From contig NZ_JAUSXF010000001.1 in assembly GCF_030816475.1 (NCBI RefSeq), positions 992,001 through 1,056,000 of the forward strand: a stretch of 64,000 bases of DNA, read 5' to 3'. Numbering within the stretch: the stretch's first letter is position 1; each line of letters begins with the position of its first letter. Shown piece after piece: positions 24,317 through 32,950 of the stretch. The position numbers were made by a program, and so were the translations under genes. The notes under the pieces are model-generated. The model made no database searches. It saw only the letters and a program-made list of their open reading frames with translations, and was not told the DNA's origin. The stretch comes from Arthrobacter pascens (GTDB lineage: Bacteria > Actinomycetota > Actinomycetes > Actinomycetales > Micrococcaceae).

Positions 24317-25984
24317 TCAAAACGACGGGGGAGGTCCCTCTGCCGGCAGCCGCAGGGTGAACGTGGTGCCTTCCCCCGTGCGGCTTTCACAAGAAATATG
24401 CCCGCCGTGGCGTTCAATGATGGTTTTGGTGATGGACAGCCCCAACCCTGCGCCAGTGATGGCCGCATCACGCGCCGCTTCACTGCGGAAGAACCGCCTG
24501 AAGACCCTGGCCGAATCTTCGGGGCTCATTCCCATCCCCGTGTCCTTTACGTTCAACTGGACCCAATGCCCCGTTCCCTGGGCACTGATGCTCACCACGC
24601 CACCGCCCGGGGAGTACTTGATGGCATTCGAGACCAGGTTATCCAGCGCCTGGCCAATTCTGAGGGGGTCGGCGTATGCCCACAGCGGCGATGGAACATC
24701 CGCAACGAACGAGATGTTCGACTGGTCCGCCTGGGCACGGGCGGATCCGATGCTGGTCGCCACGAGGCTCGCAAGGTCTGTGCGCTTCGGATAAACCTTG
24801 AGTTCCGACGAAGCCGACAAGGTCAGGTCCGATACCAGGGCCAGGAGCCTCTCCGAATTACGCTGTACCACCTCAAGGCGCTGCGCTGAGAGTGGGGACA
24901 GGGCGGCAATGTCTTCCAGCACCAGGTCCACATTGCCCAGGATGGAGTTCAAGGGGGTTTTGAACTCGTGCGAGACGTTGGAGATGAGCTCCTCGTTGGC
25001 GGCCAGCGCCTCCACCCAACCTGTCACGTCACTGTAAACCACAACAGCCCCGTTTAGGCGGCCGTCCTCGCTGAGCAACGGGCGGGCGGCTGTGGAGAAC
25101 GCCCGCTGGGACGGTTCCTCGCCCGCCCAGACTAAGTAGTCGGCAAACGACTCACCGGCGATGGCCCTGCTGACCGGCCTTTTCTCCGGCGGCAGAAGCG
25201 TTTGCCTGTCCTGCCCGAAAATAAGCTGGTGCCCCTGGCCGGGCGTTGAGTCCTCGGCTTCTGTGACCCGGCGGAAGATGCGCTGCCGGTTGTTCGCCAC
25301 AAGGTAGTGGCCGGAACTGTCGACAGCGGCAATGGCCACGTCGGTCGCCTCCAAGACCGTTTCCAGCAGCTTTTCCCGTTCCCGGCTGGACGCCAACAGT
25401 CTGCTCAACTCTTTGTCCTTTTCCTGCAACTGCCGTTGTTGATTCCTCATGTTCACGCTGGCGAATCGTATTGCAAGGGAGATTGCCAGCATCATGAGCG
25501 GGAATAGGAGCGTGCTGGTAATTTCGGAAGCCGTGAGGTTAGGAAACCTTCCCCACAGCGTCGGCACCAGGATGACCAATGGCCCGACAATGCTCAAAAT
25601 GATGCTGGTCCTGGCGAGCATTCCTGATGCCGAGAGCCAGATGATCGGAAAGATCGCAAGTATCGTGAGACCGGATAGAAGCGGGGCTGCACCATTGCGC
25701 AAAAGTGCGATGGCCAAAAGATCCATCACTGGAATGATCAGATATGCGCTTTTGGCCAACCGTTCCCACGGTGTCACGAAACAGGCCACAAACAGCATGC
25801 CGTGGAGGGCAAGACCGAGGAGATAGAGGGGACTTTGCAAAAGAGTGGGCCATGCAAAAGGCGTCGCGATGGCCACACCCAGGACGATCAAGGTCAGCGG
25901 AAGCTGGCACAAAGCGACCTGGCCGCGGGGTCCCAAGGCGCGGAAATAGCGGCCTATTCCGCGCTGAACCAACCGCTCAGTCAC
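24317..25984 (-). CDS. membrane sensor histidine kinase with PAS-like domain
   Basis: 555 residues from GTG 25984. Residues about 25-180 hold 6-7 hydrophobic segments. A short coiled coil (about 182-208) leads to a PAS-like sensor domain (208-325). HisKA has H339 in SNVSHEFKTPLNS, and the ATPase domain has the N box around N453, DTGMGM at 481 and GAGLGLS at 511. It should phosphorylate a response regulator, probably the divergent gene at 26227. The signal is unknown. It is convergent with truA. The pair lies beside the Tad pilus loci and may control them, which is inference. Confidence 0.93.
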   Translation of the reverse strand: MTERLVQRGIGRYFRALGPRGQVALCQLPLTLIVLGVAIATPFAWPTLLQSPLYLLGLALHGMLFVACFVTPWERLAKSAYLIIPVMDLLAIALLRNGAAPLLSGLTILAIFPIIWLSASGMLARTSIILSIVGPLVILVPTLWGRFPNLTASEITSTLLFPLMMLAISLAIRFASVNMRNQQRQLQEKDKELSRLLASSREREKLLETVLEATDVAIAAVDSSGHYLVANNRQRIFRRVTEAEDSTPGQGHQLIFGQDRQTLLPPEKRPVSRAIAGESFADYLVWAGEEPSQRAFSTAARPLLSEDGRLNGAVVVYSDVTGWVEALAANEELISNVSHEFKTPLNSILGNVDLVLEDIAALSPLSAQRLEVVQRNSERLLALVSDLTLSASSELKVYPKRTDLASLVATSIGSARAQADQSNISFVADVPSPLWAYADPLRIGQALDNLVSNAIKYSPGGGVVSISAQGTGHWVQLNVKDTGMGMSPEDSARVFRRFFRSEAARDAAITGAGLGLSITKTIIERHGGHISCESRTGEGTTFTLRLPAEGPPPSF

Positions 25985-26136
25985 GGGCGCGTCTCAGCTT
26001 CTCCGGCGAACCAAATTCCGTCCGCAGCGAATAACCGAGCGAATTCGTGAAGCGCACAGTGCTCCGCCCTCTCATGGTCTCGAATGTTCATCCGCTGTCA
26101 TGATAATTGACTTTTCCAGATCAAAGGAGAAAAGAC

Positions 26137-26205
26137 GTGTCATCCGTCATCCTTGCTTGTAGCGTAGAGATAGTTGGAGTGGAGATGGCATTGGCGCTGG
26201 GCTGA
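26137..26205 (+). CDS. possible 22-aa leader peptide upstream of the response regulator
   Basis: GTG at 26137 lies 7 bases after AAAGGAG, the best SD in this intergenic region. The frame gives a mainly hydrophobic 22-residue peptide (MSSVILACSVEIVGVEMALA-LG) and stops with TGA 21 bases before the response-regulator ATG, in the same frame. The regulator itself has a poor SD, so translation of this peptide might feed its ribosomes. It may also be chance. Confidence 0.3.
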   Translation: MSSVILACSVEIVGVEMALALG

Positions 26206-26226
26206 TGGGGGGCATTTTCACCTGGC

Positions 26227-27027
26227 ATGGGGATGCAAATGGATGATCTCGGAGTTGCAGTAGTAATTGAAGATGACGCGGATATCCGCAACCTCCTCGA
26301 GGGTGTGCTGAGTCAGGCGGGTTTTGAAGTCCACACCGCAGTGGGCGGCCGGGAAGGCGTTGAGGTTGTACGGGATAAGCAGGCAAACGTCGTCACACTC
26401 GATATAGGCCTCCCGGACATTGACGGGTTTGAGGTGCTCCGCCGTATCCGCTATTTCAGTGACGCCTACGTCGTAATGCTGACCGGGCGAACGGAAGAGC
26501 CGGATTTGCTGTCGGCGCTGAACGCGGGTGCCGACGATTATATTGCGAAGCCGTTCAGGCCGCGGGAGCTCCGTGCAAGACTGGCAGCCATGTTGCGGAG
26601 GCCCCGGCATGAAGTCACTGGACAGCTGCAGGTCCCGGCGGCGTGGGCTGCCCCGGCGGGTGCCCCCGGATCCTCAGCGGATGTTAACGTGCTGCGGCAC
26701 AACGGCCTCCTGCTTGATTCCAGGACCCGATCTGTAGTGGTTCGCGGCGAACCGCTAGGGCTTACCCGCAGCGAATTTGACCTCCTGCACGAACTGCTGC
26801 GGGGCGGTGGGGCGGTTTCCACGAGGGCGGACCTCGTTCGTGCGGTCCGTGGAGACTTCTACGAGGAAGACACTTACATCAGCGAAGCCGATGAGCGGGC
26901 GGTTGAAGTACACATCGGTAACCTGCGGCGAAAGCTTCAGGAGGACCCCCTGTCTCCACGCTGGCTGCAGACGGTTCGGGGAGTCGGATATAGGCTGGCG
27001 CCTCAAAGACCGGATCAGCAGGGCTAG
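26227..27027 (+). CDS. OmpR/PhoB-family response regulator
   Basis: 266 residues. The receiver domain (about 9-125) has the acidic pocket E15-D17, phospho-acceptor D59 in VVTLDIGLPD, T86 and K108. A ~40-residue Ala/Pro-rich linker leads to a winged-helix DNA-binding domain (about 165-260) with LGLTRSEFDLLHELLRGGGA and the C-terminal WLQTVRGVGYRL. Three in-frame ATG codons (26227, 26233, 26239) compete as starts; none has a good SD. It is divergent from the histidine kinase, its probable partner, and converges with the Hpt-like gene. Confidence 0.93.
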   Translation: MGMQMDDLGVAVVIEDDADIRNLLEGVLSQAGFEVHTAVGGREGVEVVRDKQANVVTLDIGLPDIDGFEVLRRIRYFSDAYVVMLTGRTEEPDLLSALNAGADDYIAKPFRPRELRARLAAMLRRPRHEVTGQLQVPAAWAAPAGAPGSSADVNVLRHNGLLLDSRTRSVVVRGEPLGLTRSEFDLLHELLRGGGAVSTRADLVRAVRGDFYEEDTYISEADERAVEVHIGNLRRKLQEDPLSPRWLQTVRGVGYRLAPQRPDQQG

Positions 27028-27051
27028 TTGCCCCTGGAGCGTCGGTCAGCC

Positions 27052-27510
27052 CTAGCCGTTCCTCAGGATATAGCTGGTCTGGAGTTCAAGGACCGTCCGG
27101 TCGCCGTTATCGGCGACGCGTTCCATGAGTGCCTGGCCTCGGCCAAAATCACCTTGGCGAATCACGTTCTCAAGGGTCTCGGCCAGCCATGCCAGGCGGA
27201 GACCTCCAATCATGGCGGACGTGATCTTCAGGCTAATGATCGCGTCAAGCGCAGCATCAATGTCCTGGCTCTGCACGGCGGCCGCGAGCCTGGTGCACCG
27301 CAGGTCCCACATGGCGGCGTAGTCCCGGGCAAAACGGATGGCCAGCTCTGATCCGTTCAGCTCCTCTTCCAGGTCCTGCAGAATACTGGCGTCAACCAGC
27401 GGGAGAAGTTCTTCGGCCTCAGAGGACATTCCGGCGTGGGCCCGCGACCCTGCCGCCGAGGTGACGGCGGGGACACCTCCATCAGTGGAGTCGGACTCTG
27501 GAATGTTCAT
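27052..27510 (-). CDS. Hpt-like protein lacking the phospho-accepting histidine
   Basis: 152 residues. The first ~35 residues look disordered. From residue 40 onward, the sequence VDASILQDLEEELNGSELAI, FARDYAAMWDLRCTRLAAAV, and IISLKITSAMIGGLRLAWLA follows the helix pattern of histidine-phosphotransfer (Hpt) domains. The usual H-x-L-K-G is I92-S-L94-K95-I96: Leu and Lys are kept but the His and Gly are replaced. It therefore cannot relay phosphate in the usual way and may bind the neighbouring kinase or regulator as a modulator. Assignment rests on pattern only. It is downstream of tadC and 24 bases from the convergent regulator. Confidence 0.55.
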   Translation of the reverse strand: MNIPESDSTDGGVPAVTSAAGSRAHAGMSSEAEELLPLVDASILQDLEEELNGSELAIRFARDYAAMWDLRCTRLAAAVQSQDIDAALDAIISLKITSAMIGGLRLAWLAETLENVIRQGDFGRGQALMERVADNGDRTVLELQTSYILRNG

Positions 27511-27601
27511 TCTTAAAGGCTACTTCCTGATTATTTCCAAAAGCTGGATTTAGGCAGATCCTGTGGAAACCTTGAGGGATTCTATGCGATTTTGATCCTT
27601 G

Positions 27602-28486
27602 TCACTGACCGGTGAACACAGAAATAGCGTGGATTACTGCTGGCCCCAGAATTGCGATGAAGAGAACGGGAAATATGAAAAACAGCAAGGGAAAGAGGAT
27701 CATGACGGGGAGTTTCATGGCCTTTTCCTCTGCACGTTGGCGACGCTTCACACGCATCACCCTTGCTTGCACCCTGAGGACCCGGCTGATAGCGATGCCG
27801 TAAGTATCCGCCTGGACAATGGCCTGGACGAAGCTTCGCAGCTCCTGCAGGTTGGTCCGTTCGGCCAGGGCCAGGTAGGATTCTCGCCGGCTCCGCCCGA
27901 CCTGCATGTCCTGCAGAGTCCGGACCAGTTCCTCGGCCAGGGGCCCTTTGCCGTTCGCTCCGGCGCGAGCCATGGCCCCTTCGAAGCCTAGTCCCGCCTC
28001 GACGGAGATGAGCATCTGGTCCAAGGTGTTGGCCAGCTCCAGCTGCATGACTTTCTGTCGTTCCTGGCCTTTGCTGTATAGCAGCAGGTCGGGAATGAAG
28101 TACCCGAGGAACAGCACGAACATCCCCGTCAGCTTTATGAGCGGGGCAGAACTGGCGGTACTGATCCACAGACCCAGTACGGCCCCGGTCAGCCCCAGCA
28201 CTGGTTTTGCTGCCAGGACCCGGCCCAACGGCCACGAGATGGGCCTGCCTGCGAGCGAAAGCAGACGGTCGAGTTTTCGAATGTAGGCGGCTGGAGTCAG
28301 GCGGAACCCGATGGTGGCGAGAAGTCCATCTCCGGACTTCTCCGGGGTTTCCGCGTCCAGTCTCCCTCTGGTGAGGATCTCAACTGTCGCAGCTCGGGCT
28401 CGCCGATCCACTGAAAGGACGGACCAGGTGAGGTAGCCGATGGGAAGTGAAACCAGAACGAGCGAGGAAAGGAACAATGGATTCAT
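27602..28486 (-). CDS. tadC: Tad pilus assembly platform protein TadC (locus 1)
   Basis: 294 residues. Type II secretion F-domain membrane protein forming the pilus assembly platform with TadB. The motifs ANTLDQMLISVEAGLGFEGA, MARAGANGKGPLAEELVRTL and QDMQVGRSRRESYLALAERT match the TadC family closely. Hydrophobic spans occur near residues 1-25, 85-130 and 265-285. It is the last pilus gene of locus 1; the SD is weak. Its counterpart in locus 2 (34956-35861) is clearly homologous. Confidence 0.92.
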   Translation of the reverse strand: MNPLFLSSLVLVSLPIGYLTWSVLSVDRRARAATVEILTRGRLDAETPEKSGDGLLATIGFRLTPAAYIRKLDRLLSLAGRPISWPLGRVLAAKPVLGLTGAVLGLWISTASSAPLIKLTGMFVLFLGYFIPDLLLYSKGQERQKVMQLELANTLDQMLISVEAGLGFEGAMARAGANGKGPLAEELVRTLQDMQVGRSRRESYLALAERTNLQELRSFVQAIVQADTYGIAISRVLRVQARVMRVKRRQRAEEKAMKLPVMILFPLLFFIFPVLFIAILGPAVIHAISVFTGQ

Positions 28487-28494
28487 GTTTTAGC

Positions 28495-29427
28495 TCAGAA
28501 CTTGAGGTTGATGATCTTGCGCATCCACAAACTGCCGATCGTCATGAGGACAACGGAGAACCCGATCATTGCCCAACCCAAGGGATGCGTAAACATGGCA
28601 TCCATGTAACCGGGATTTACGGTCATGAGCATCATCACGATTCCAATGGGCATCGCGATGAGGATATATGCGGAGAATTTACCCTCCGCCGCGAGGCCTT
28701 TAATGTGCCCCTTGATTTCAGACCTCTCCCGAATGGTTTCATTCACCTGGTCGAGGACCTCCGCAAGGTTGCCGCCAACTTCCCGATTAATCTGGATTGC
28801 CTGTGCTACCCAGACGAAGTCTTCATTTCGCATCCGCTGGGCCGTATCCGTTAGCGACGCGAGGAGATCGCGGCCCAAACTGGTCTCGGTGATGACCCGG
28901 CGCATTTCTTCGGATGTTGGGCTTTGCGATTCCGCAGCAGCGGCGTCGACTGCACGGAGGATGCTGTGGCCAGCCCGAAGGCCTCCGGCCAGCAGTTGAA
29001 GGGTGTCACCGAGCTGCTGATCGAATTTGTTGCGTCGTTTACCCGCCAGAAAATTGAGCATGAGGTGCCCAACGAACGGTGCCAGTATGAAGAGGAGGAT
29101 GGCGAGGCCCGGTCCCAGCACAATTAGACCCGCTAATGCTGCCACCACGGCCCCGGCCGCTACCAAAACGAGGAACTCTGCCTGGGTCATGCGAATTCCG
29201 GCATTCTCCAGCGCTTCCCGGCCGAATAACCGCAGACCGCCGCTCGCCAAAACCTTGTCGAATAGCCTGACCGTGGAGGCGGCGATGCGGGTCAGTTGTG
29301 ACGGCGGATCAGATTCGTACGGACGTCGTCTGTCGAGGGGGACTTGCGGAGCCGGTCGGAGAATGAAGGCAAATCCTAGCAGGACAGCAGCAGCAAGGAA
29401 GAGCAACGCTCCGGCAGTGAGCATCAT
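28495..29427 (-). CDS. tadB: Tad pilus assembly platform protein TadB (locus 1)
   Basis: 310 residues from ATG 29427, overlapping the tadA stop. T2SS F-domain protein with an N-terminal membrane helix (residues 3-23), two central helices (about 92-125), and two near the C terminus. QLGDTLQLLAGGLRAGHSIL, AVDAAAAESQSPTSEEMRRV and NEDFVWVAQAIQINREVGGN are TadB signatures. It partners TadC as the inner-membrane platform driven by the TadA ATPase. Confidence 0.93.
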   Translation of the reverse strand: MMLTAGALLFLAAAVLLGFAFILRPAPQVPLDRRRPYESDPPSQLTRIAASTVRLFDKVLASGGLRLFGREALENAGIRMTQAEFLVLVAAGAVVAALAGLIVLGPGLAILLFILAPFVGHLMLNFLAGKRRNKFDQQLGDTLQLLAGGLRAGHSILRAVDAAAAESQSPTSEEMRRVITETSLGRDLLASLTDTAQRMRNEDFVWVAQAIQINREVGGNLAEVLDQVNETIRERSEIKGHIKGLAAEGKFSAYILIAMPIGIVMMLMTVNPGYMDAMFTHPLGWAMIGFSVVLMTIGSLWMRKIINLKF

Positions 29428-30965
29428 GTCCGGCTCGCAGGGGGGACGGCAGAAGTAGCCGAAGTGGCGAAGACGGCTGGCGACACATGGATTCCAAGGT
29501 CCTCAAAACGGTCGATAAAGCGCGGACGAATGCCTGTTGCTACGGGACTGCCAAGGAAGCGACCGTGCTGATCAACGCCGGCCGAGTAGTCGAACACAAA
29601 CGCGTCCTGAAGTGTGACGATATCGCCTTCCATGCCTTGGACTTCCGTGACGTGGGTTATTCGGCGGGTACCGTCGCGCAGCCGTGAAATTTGGACGATC
29701 AGGTTGACTGCGGACGCAATTTGCTCCCTGATGGCGCGGAGTGGCAAGTCCATCCCTGCCATCAGCACCAGGGTTTCAAGCCGCGCGACGGCGTCGCGCG
29801 GCGAGTTGGAGTGGACGGTGGAGAGGGACCCGTCGTGGCCGGTGTTCATGGCCTGGAGCATGTCCAGTGACTCGCCGCCACGGACTTCGCCCACCACGAT
29901 CCGATCCGGGCGCATACGCAATGAGTTCCTCAGGAGCTCCCTGATGGTCACTTCGCCCTTGCCCTCGGTGTTAGGAGGGCGGCTCTCCAGCCGGACCACA
30001 TGCTCCTGCTGGATCTGAAGCTCGACGGCGTCCTCGATGGTGACGATCCGTTCATTGGCGGGTAGGAAAGATGAGAGAACATTTAGCAGGGTGGTCTTTC
30101 CCGTACCCGTACCGCCCGAGACGATGATGTTGAGTTTGGCCTTGACGCAGGCGTTGAGCAGCTCAGCCATTTCCGGTGTGAGTGTTCCGAAGTCGATGAG
30201 GTTCCGGACCGTCAGGGGCACTTTGCTGAACTTACGGATGGTTAGCGAGGATCCGCCGACTGCCAGCGGCGGGATCACCGCGTTGACTCGCGAACCGTCC
30301 TCCAGTCGGGCGTCCACCAGGGGTGAAGATTCGTCGATGCGCCGCCCGACCTTGGAAACGATGCGTTCAATGACTTTCCGGAGGTGCTCTTCTGAGCTGA
30401 AGCGGGATTCCGTGAGCGTCAGTTGACCTTTACGTTCGACGTAGATCTGGTCCATGCGGTTCACCATGATCTCGGTAACGTCCGGATCATCAAGAAGCCG
30501 CTGGAGTGGCCCGTAGCCCAGGACGTCGTCAGCGACGTCGCGAACGAGGCGTGTCCGCTCGTCGGCTGACAATGGAACCTGTTCTGTGTCAATAATCCGT
30601 GTCAATTCCTCGCGCGCCGTCGCCCGGAGATCATTTTCTGTGACCGCCGAATCGTTGAAGCGCGTTCCCAGGCGCTCAAACAGGGCAGTAGCGGCCCGTT
30701 CCTTGAGCGCAGCGAACACGTCGACGGGCTGTTGCGTTTTCGGCCTGGTCTCCTCGGACAGCTCTGATATTGCAACGGCAGACGGCGGGACGGTGCCGCT
30801 CGACGCGGGCCGCGGGCCATGGGCCTTGAGCCCGGCCATCCGGGATTCACTTCTCCGGACATCGGTCCGTCTCCCATCGATGGGAGAGGGGGGCGTCACT
30901 GCCGCGGGATGGTTTCCCGGCAGGGTTCCTGATTCAGCGGCTATGATGCGCTCTGAGAGTTTCAT
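29424..30965 (-). CDS. tadA: Tad pilus assembly ATPase TadA/CpaF (locus 1)
   Basis: 513 residues. Secretion-superfamily ATPase that powers Flp pilus assembly. The Walker A motif [13 protein letters not shown] is centred on K290; [20 protein letters not shown] and TGHDGSLSTVHSNSPRD are the Walker B/His-box region. The N-terminal ~75 residues are Pro/Arg-rich and longer than in the locus 2 copy (481 aa); the rest aligns almost throughout. Stop overlaps tadB (ATGA); the start abuts the cpaE stop. Confidence 0.95.
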   Translation of the reverse strand: MKLSERIIAAESGTLPGNHPAAVTPPSPIDGRRTDVRRSESRMAGLKAHGPRPASSGTVPPSAVAISELSEETRPKTQQPVDVFAALKERAATALFERLGTRFNDSAVTENDLRATAREELTRIIDTEQVPLSADERTRLVRDVADDVLGYGPLQRLLDDPDVTEIMVNRMDQIYVERKGQLTLTESRFSSEEHLRKVIERIVSKVGRRIDESSPLVDARLEDGSRVNAVIPPLAVGGSSLTIRKFSKVPLTVRNLIDFGTLTPEMAELLNACVKAKLNIIVSGGTGTGKTTLLNVLSSFLPANERIVTIEDAVELQIQQEHVVRLESRPPNTEGKGEVTIRELLRNSLRMRPDRIVVGEVRGGESLDMLQAMNTGHDGSLSTVHSNSPRDAVARLETLVLMAGMDLPLRAIREQIASAVNLIVQISRLRDGTRRITHVTEVQGMEGDIVTLQDAFVFDYSAGVDQHGRFLGSPVATGIRPRFIDRFEDLGIHVSPAVFATSATSAVPPASRT

Positions 30966-32159
30966 TTAGACAACCACCCTTCGGTGCAATTTCCTTTGAG
31001 CCTTGGCCCGCCAGGCGGGGTTGAACCTGTTCACAAGCTGATTCAATGCTTTAGTCGCCGGGTCTTTTACTGGCTCCTGTAGGAGTGGGATTCCGCGGTT
31101 GGTGGAGAACGCTACAGCGCGCGACCGCGGGATGCTTACATCAACGGGCGCCCCGATGGTGGATTCGATGTCTTGGACGGTCAACCCGGACTTGGCCTCG
31201 GACATGTTCAGCACCACGTGCCGGGTTTCGGGCAGAATGTCCAGGCGTCGCAGGATGTCCAGGCCGGAGCGCAGGCCGCGGACGCTGGGTATGTCCATGG
31301 CGCTGACCCAGACCACGTCCGAGCACTGCTCCATCGCTGCCAGGCCGATCTCGGGTAACCCTGGGGCGGTGTCCACCACCACGTACTGGAACTGCTCGGC
31401 GAGTTGCTCAATAAGGCGGCTAATCTGACCGGCTGTTATCTCGTCCGCATCGATCGGACTAAGTGGAGCGCAGAGTGCGTAGATGCCGCCGGGGTGGACG
31501 GTAAGGAACGCTTTTAGGACCAGGGAGTCTTCGGCCGCGGCGGGGGACACGGCATCCGTCACCGTGTGTTCCGGGCTGAGGTAGAGACCGGAGGCAACAT
31601 CGCCAAATTGCAGGTCCAGGTCCACGATCACCACCCCCATGGGTGCGATCTTGCCCAGGCCAATGGCGATGTTCGTGGCGATGGTCGTCTTTCCCACCCC
31701 TCCTTTGGGAGAGAAGACACCAATGACCAGTCCCTTGTTGGATGGGGCTGCCAGTCCTGCTGACTGAACGTGGTATCTGGGGAAGGACTGGCTGACGCGC
31801 TGCAGCAGCACGCGGATCTGGGCGGGATCGGAGTCTGGGGCGAGCATGTCCCGGATGCCGGCGCGCATGGCGTGGAGGAGAACGTCGGGATCCGGATGGC
31901 CCGCCAGGATGACGCTGAGCTCTGGCGACTGGACGTTCAGCACCGTAGCCAGCCGCAGCGCCTCGTCCACGGGGACTTCGGGGCCCAAAATGAGGATTTC
32001 TGGCTGCTCCTGGTCCAGCGAAGCAAACAGTTCCTGCGGGCTGCCCGGCAGCACAGCTGTGAAGAAGGTCTGCACGCCACCCTGAAGGCCGCCGGCTACG
32101 GCCTGACGAAGGCGGCTGTCGAAGTCAACATCCGGAGTGATAAGGACGAAGCGGCTCAT
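30966..32159 (-). CDS. cpaE: Tad pilus localisation ATPase CpaE/TadZ (locus 1)
   Basis: 397 residues. It has an N-terminal atypical receiver-like domain (about 1-120) in which the strand normally ending in Asp reads ILILGPEVP, so no phosphorylation site is present. A MinD/ParA-type ATPase follows, with the deviant Walker A KGGVGKTT at residues 152-159. CpaE/TadZ proteins place the pilus machine at cell poles. The last residues are basic (KAQRKLHRRVVV), and the same ending occurs in the locus 2 copy. Confidence 0.92.
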   Translation of the reverse strand: MSRFVLITPDVDFDSRLRQAVAGGLQGGVQTFFTAVLPGSPQELFASLDQEQPEILILGPEVPVDEALRLATVLNVQSPELSVILAGHPDPDVLLHAMRAGIRDMLAPDSDPAQIRVLLQRVSQSFPRYHVQSAGLAAPSNKGLVIGVFSPKGGVGKTTIATNIAIGLGKIAPMGVVIVDLDLQFGDVASGLYLSPEHTVTDAVSPAAAEDSLVLKAFLTVHPGGIYALCAPLSPIDADEITAGQISRLIEQLAEQFQYVVVDTAPGLPEIGLAAMEQCSDVVWVSAMDIPSVRGLRSGLDILRRLDILPETRHVVLNMSEAKSGLTVQDIESTIGAPVDVSIPRSRAVAFSTNRGIPLLQEPVKDPATKALNQLVNRFNPAWRAKAQRKLHRRVVV

Positions 32160-32923
32160 TTGTATACGTCCTGCTTCTGCATGATCTTGGGCCCGCTGTC
32201 CTGGGCATCGAGGGGCTCCTTACTCAGCCAAATGCGCGCAAATTCGGAGGCAAAAACAATTTTGTCAGCGTTGATGTCGTTGACGGCCACGGTGATCATC
32301 AGTGAGCCCGTGGGCAGATTGACGTCGCGGGGATTGGCCTCGGCCCCGGCGCTTGCCGAGGGCGCGGGCTGGGCGGCCGCGCCTTCGGGAGCGCGCTGCA
32401 CGGCTGTGACCAGCACTTTGTGGATCGAAAGCTGAGTCGTCTCCCCGGGCTTGGATTCAACGCCTCCTGAGGGTAAGGAGATGAAGATGCCAATGTGGTC
32501 GCCTGGCTCCAGCCGGCCGCCGACGACACGCTGCGGCTCAAGCTGGAACGACACTTCCTGCAGTCCTGCCGGCACCTTTACCGAACCAGATGTCTTAAGG
32601 TCTTCTGGGGCGATGAGCCGCTCCGCCAGGAGTTGCTCGCCGGGGATGAGGTCTGCGCCAGCAACCTTTCCAGCAGCATCGTCAAGCGTTCTTAGCGCGG
32701 TCTTTCCGACTGCAGTTCCCGGCAACTGTTCCAGGGCTACCGCTTCTTTGACGGTTTCCAGGGACGAACCTGCCGGGACGGCCTTCATGACTACGAGTAC
32801 TCCCACAGGATCGAGGTCCCTGACCGCTCGCTGGTCAGCTCCTTGGGCGTAGGTGAACATCAGAATGGCGCCAATAAGGGCTAACACCACTGCTGCGACA
32901 CCTGCCAACAGACGTGACTTCAC
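32156..32923 (-). CDS. cpaB: CpaB/RcpC-like pilus assembly protein (locus 1)
   Basis: 255 residues from GTG 32923. An N-terminal membrane anchor (about residues 5-27) is followed by a SAF domain (VLVVMKAVPAGSSLETVKEA, LIPGEQLLAERLIAPEDL) and a RcpC/CpaB domain (LEPGDHIGIFISLPSGGVES). In Gram-negatives CpaB works in the periplasm with the secretin; here there is no secretin, so an extracytoplasmic role at the cell wall is inferred. Overlaps cpaE by 4 bases. Confidence 0.9.
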   Translation of the reverse strand: MKSRLLAGVAAVVLALIGAILMFTYAQGADQRAVRDLDPVGVLVVMKAVPAGSSLETVKEAVALEQLPGTAVGKTALRTLDDAAGKVAGADLIPGEQLLAERLIAPEDLKTSGSVKVPAGLQEVSFQLEPQRVVGGRLEPGDHIGIFISLPSGGVESKPGETTQLSIHKVLVTAVQRAPEGAAAQPAPSASAGAEANPRDVNLPTGSLMITVAVNDINADKIVFASEFARIWLSKEPLDAQDSGPKIMQKQDVYK

Positions 32924-32950
32924 TGACTGCTCCTGAATATTCGGGCTGAG

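Noticed and set aside
27021..27057. Hairpin GGCTAG/CTAGCC between the convergent response-regulator and Hpt-like genes
   Set aside because: Only 6 bp with a 24-base loop and made of the two stop codons; too weak to call a terminator.
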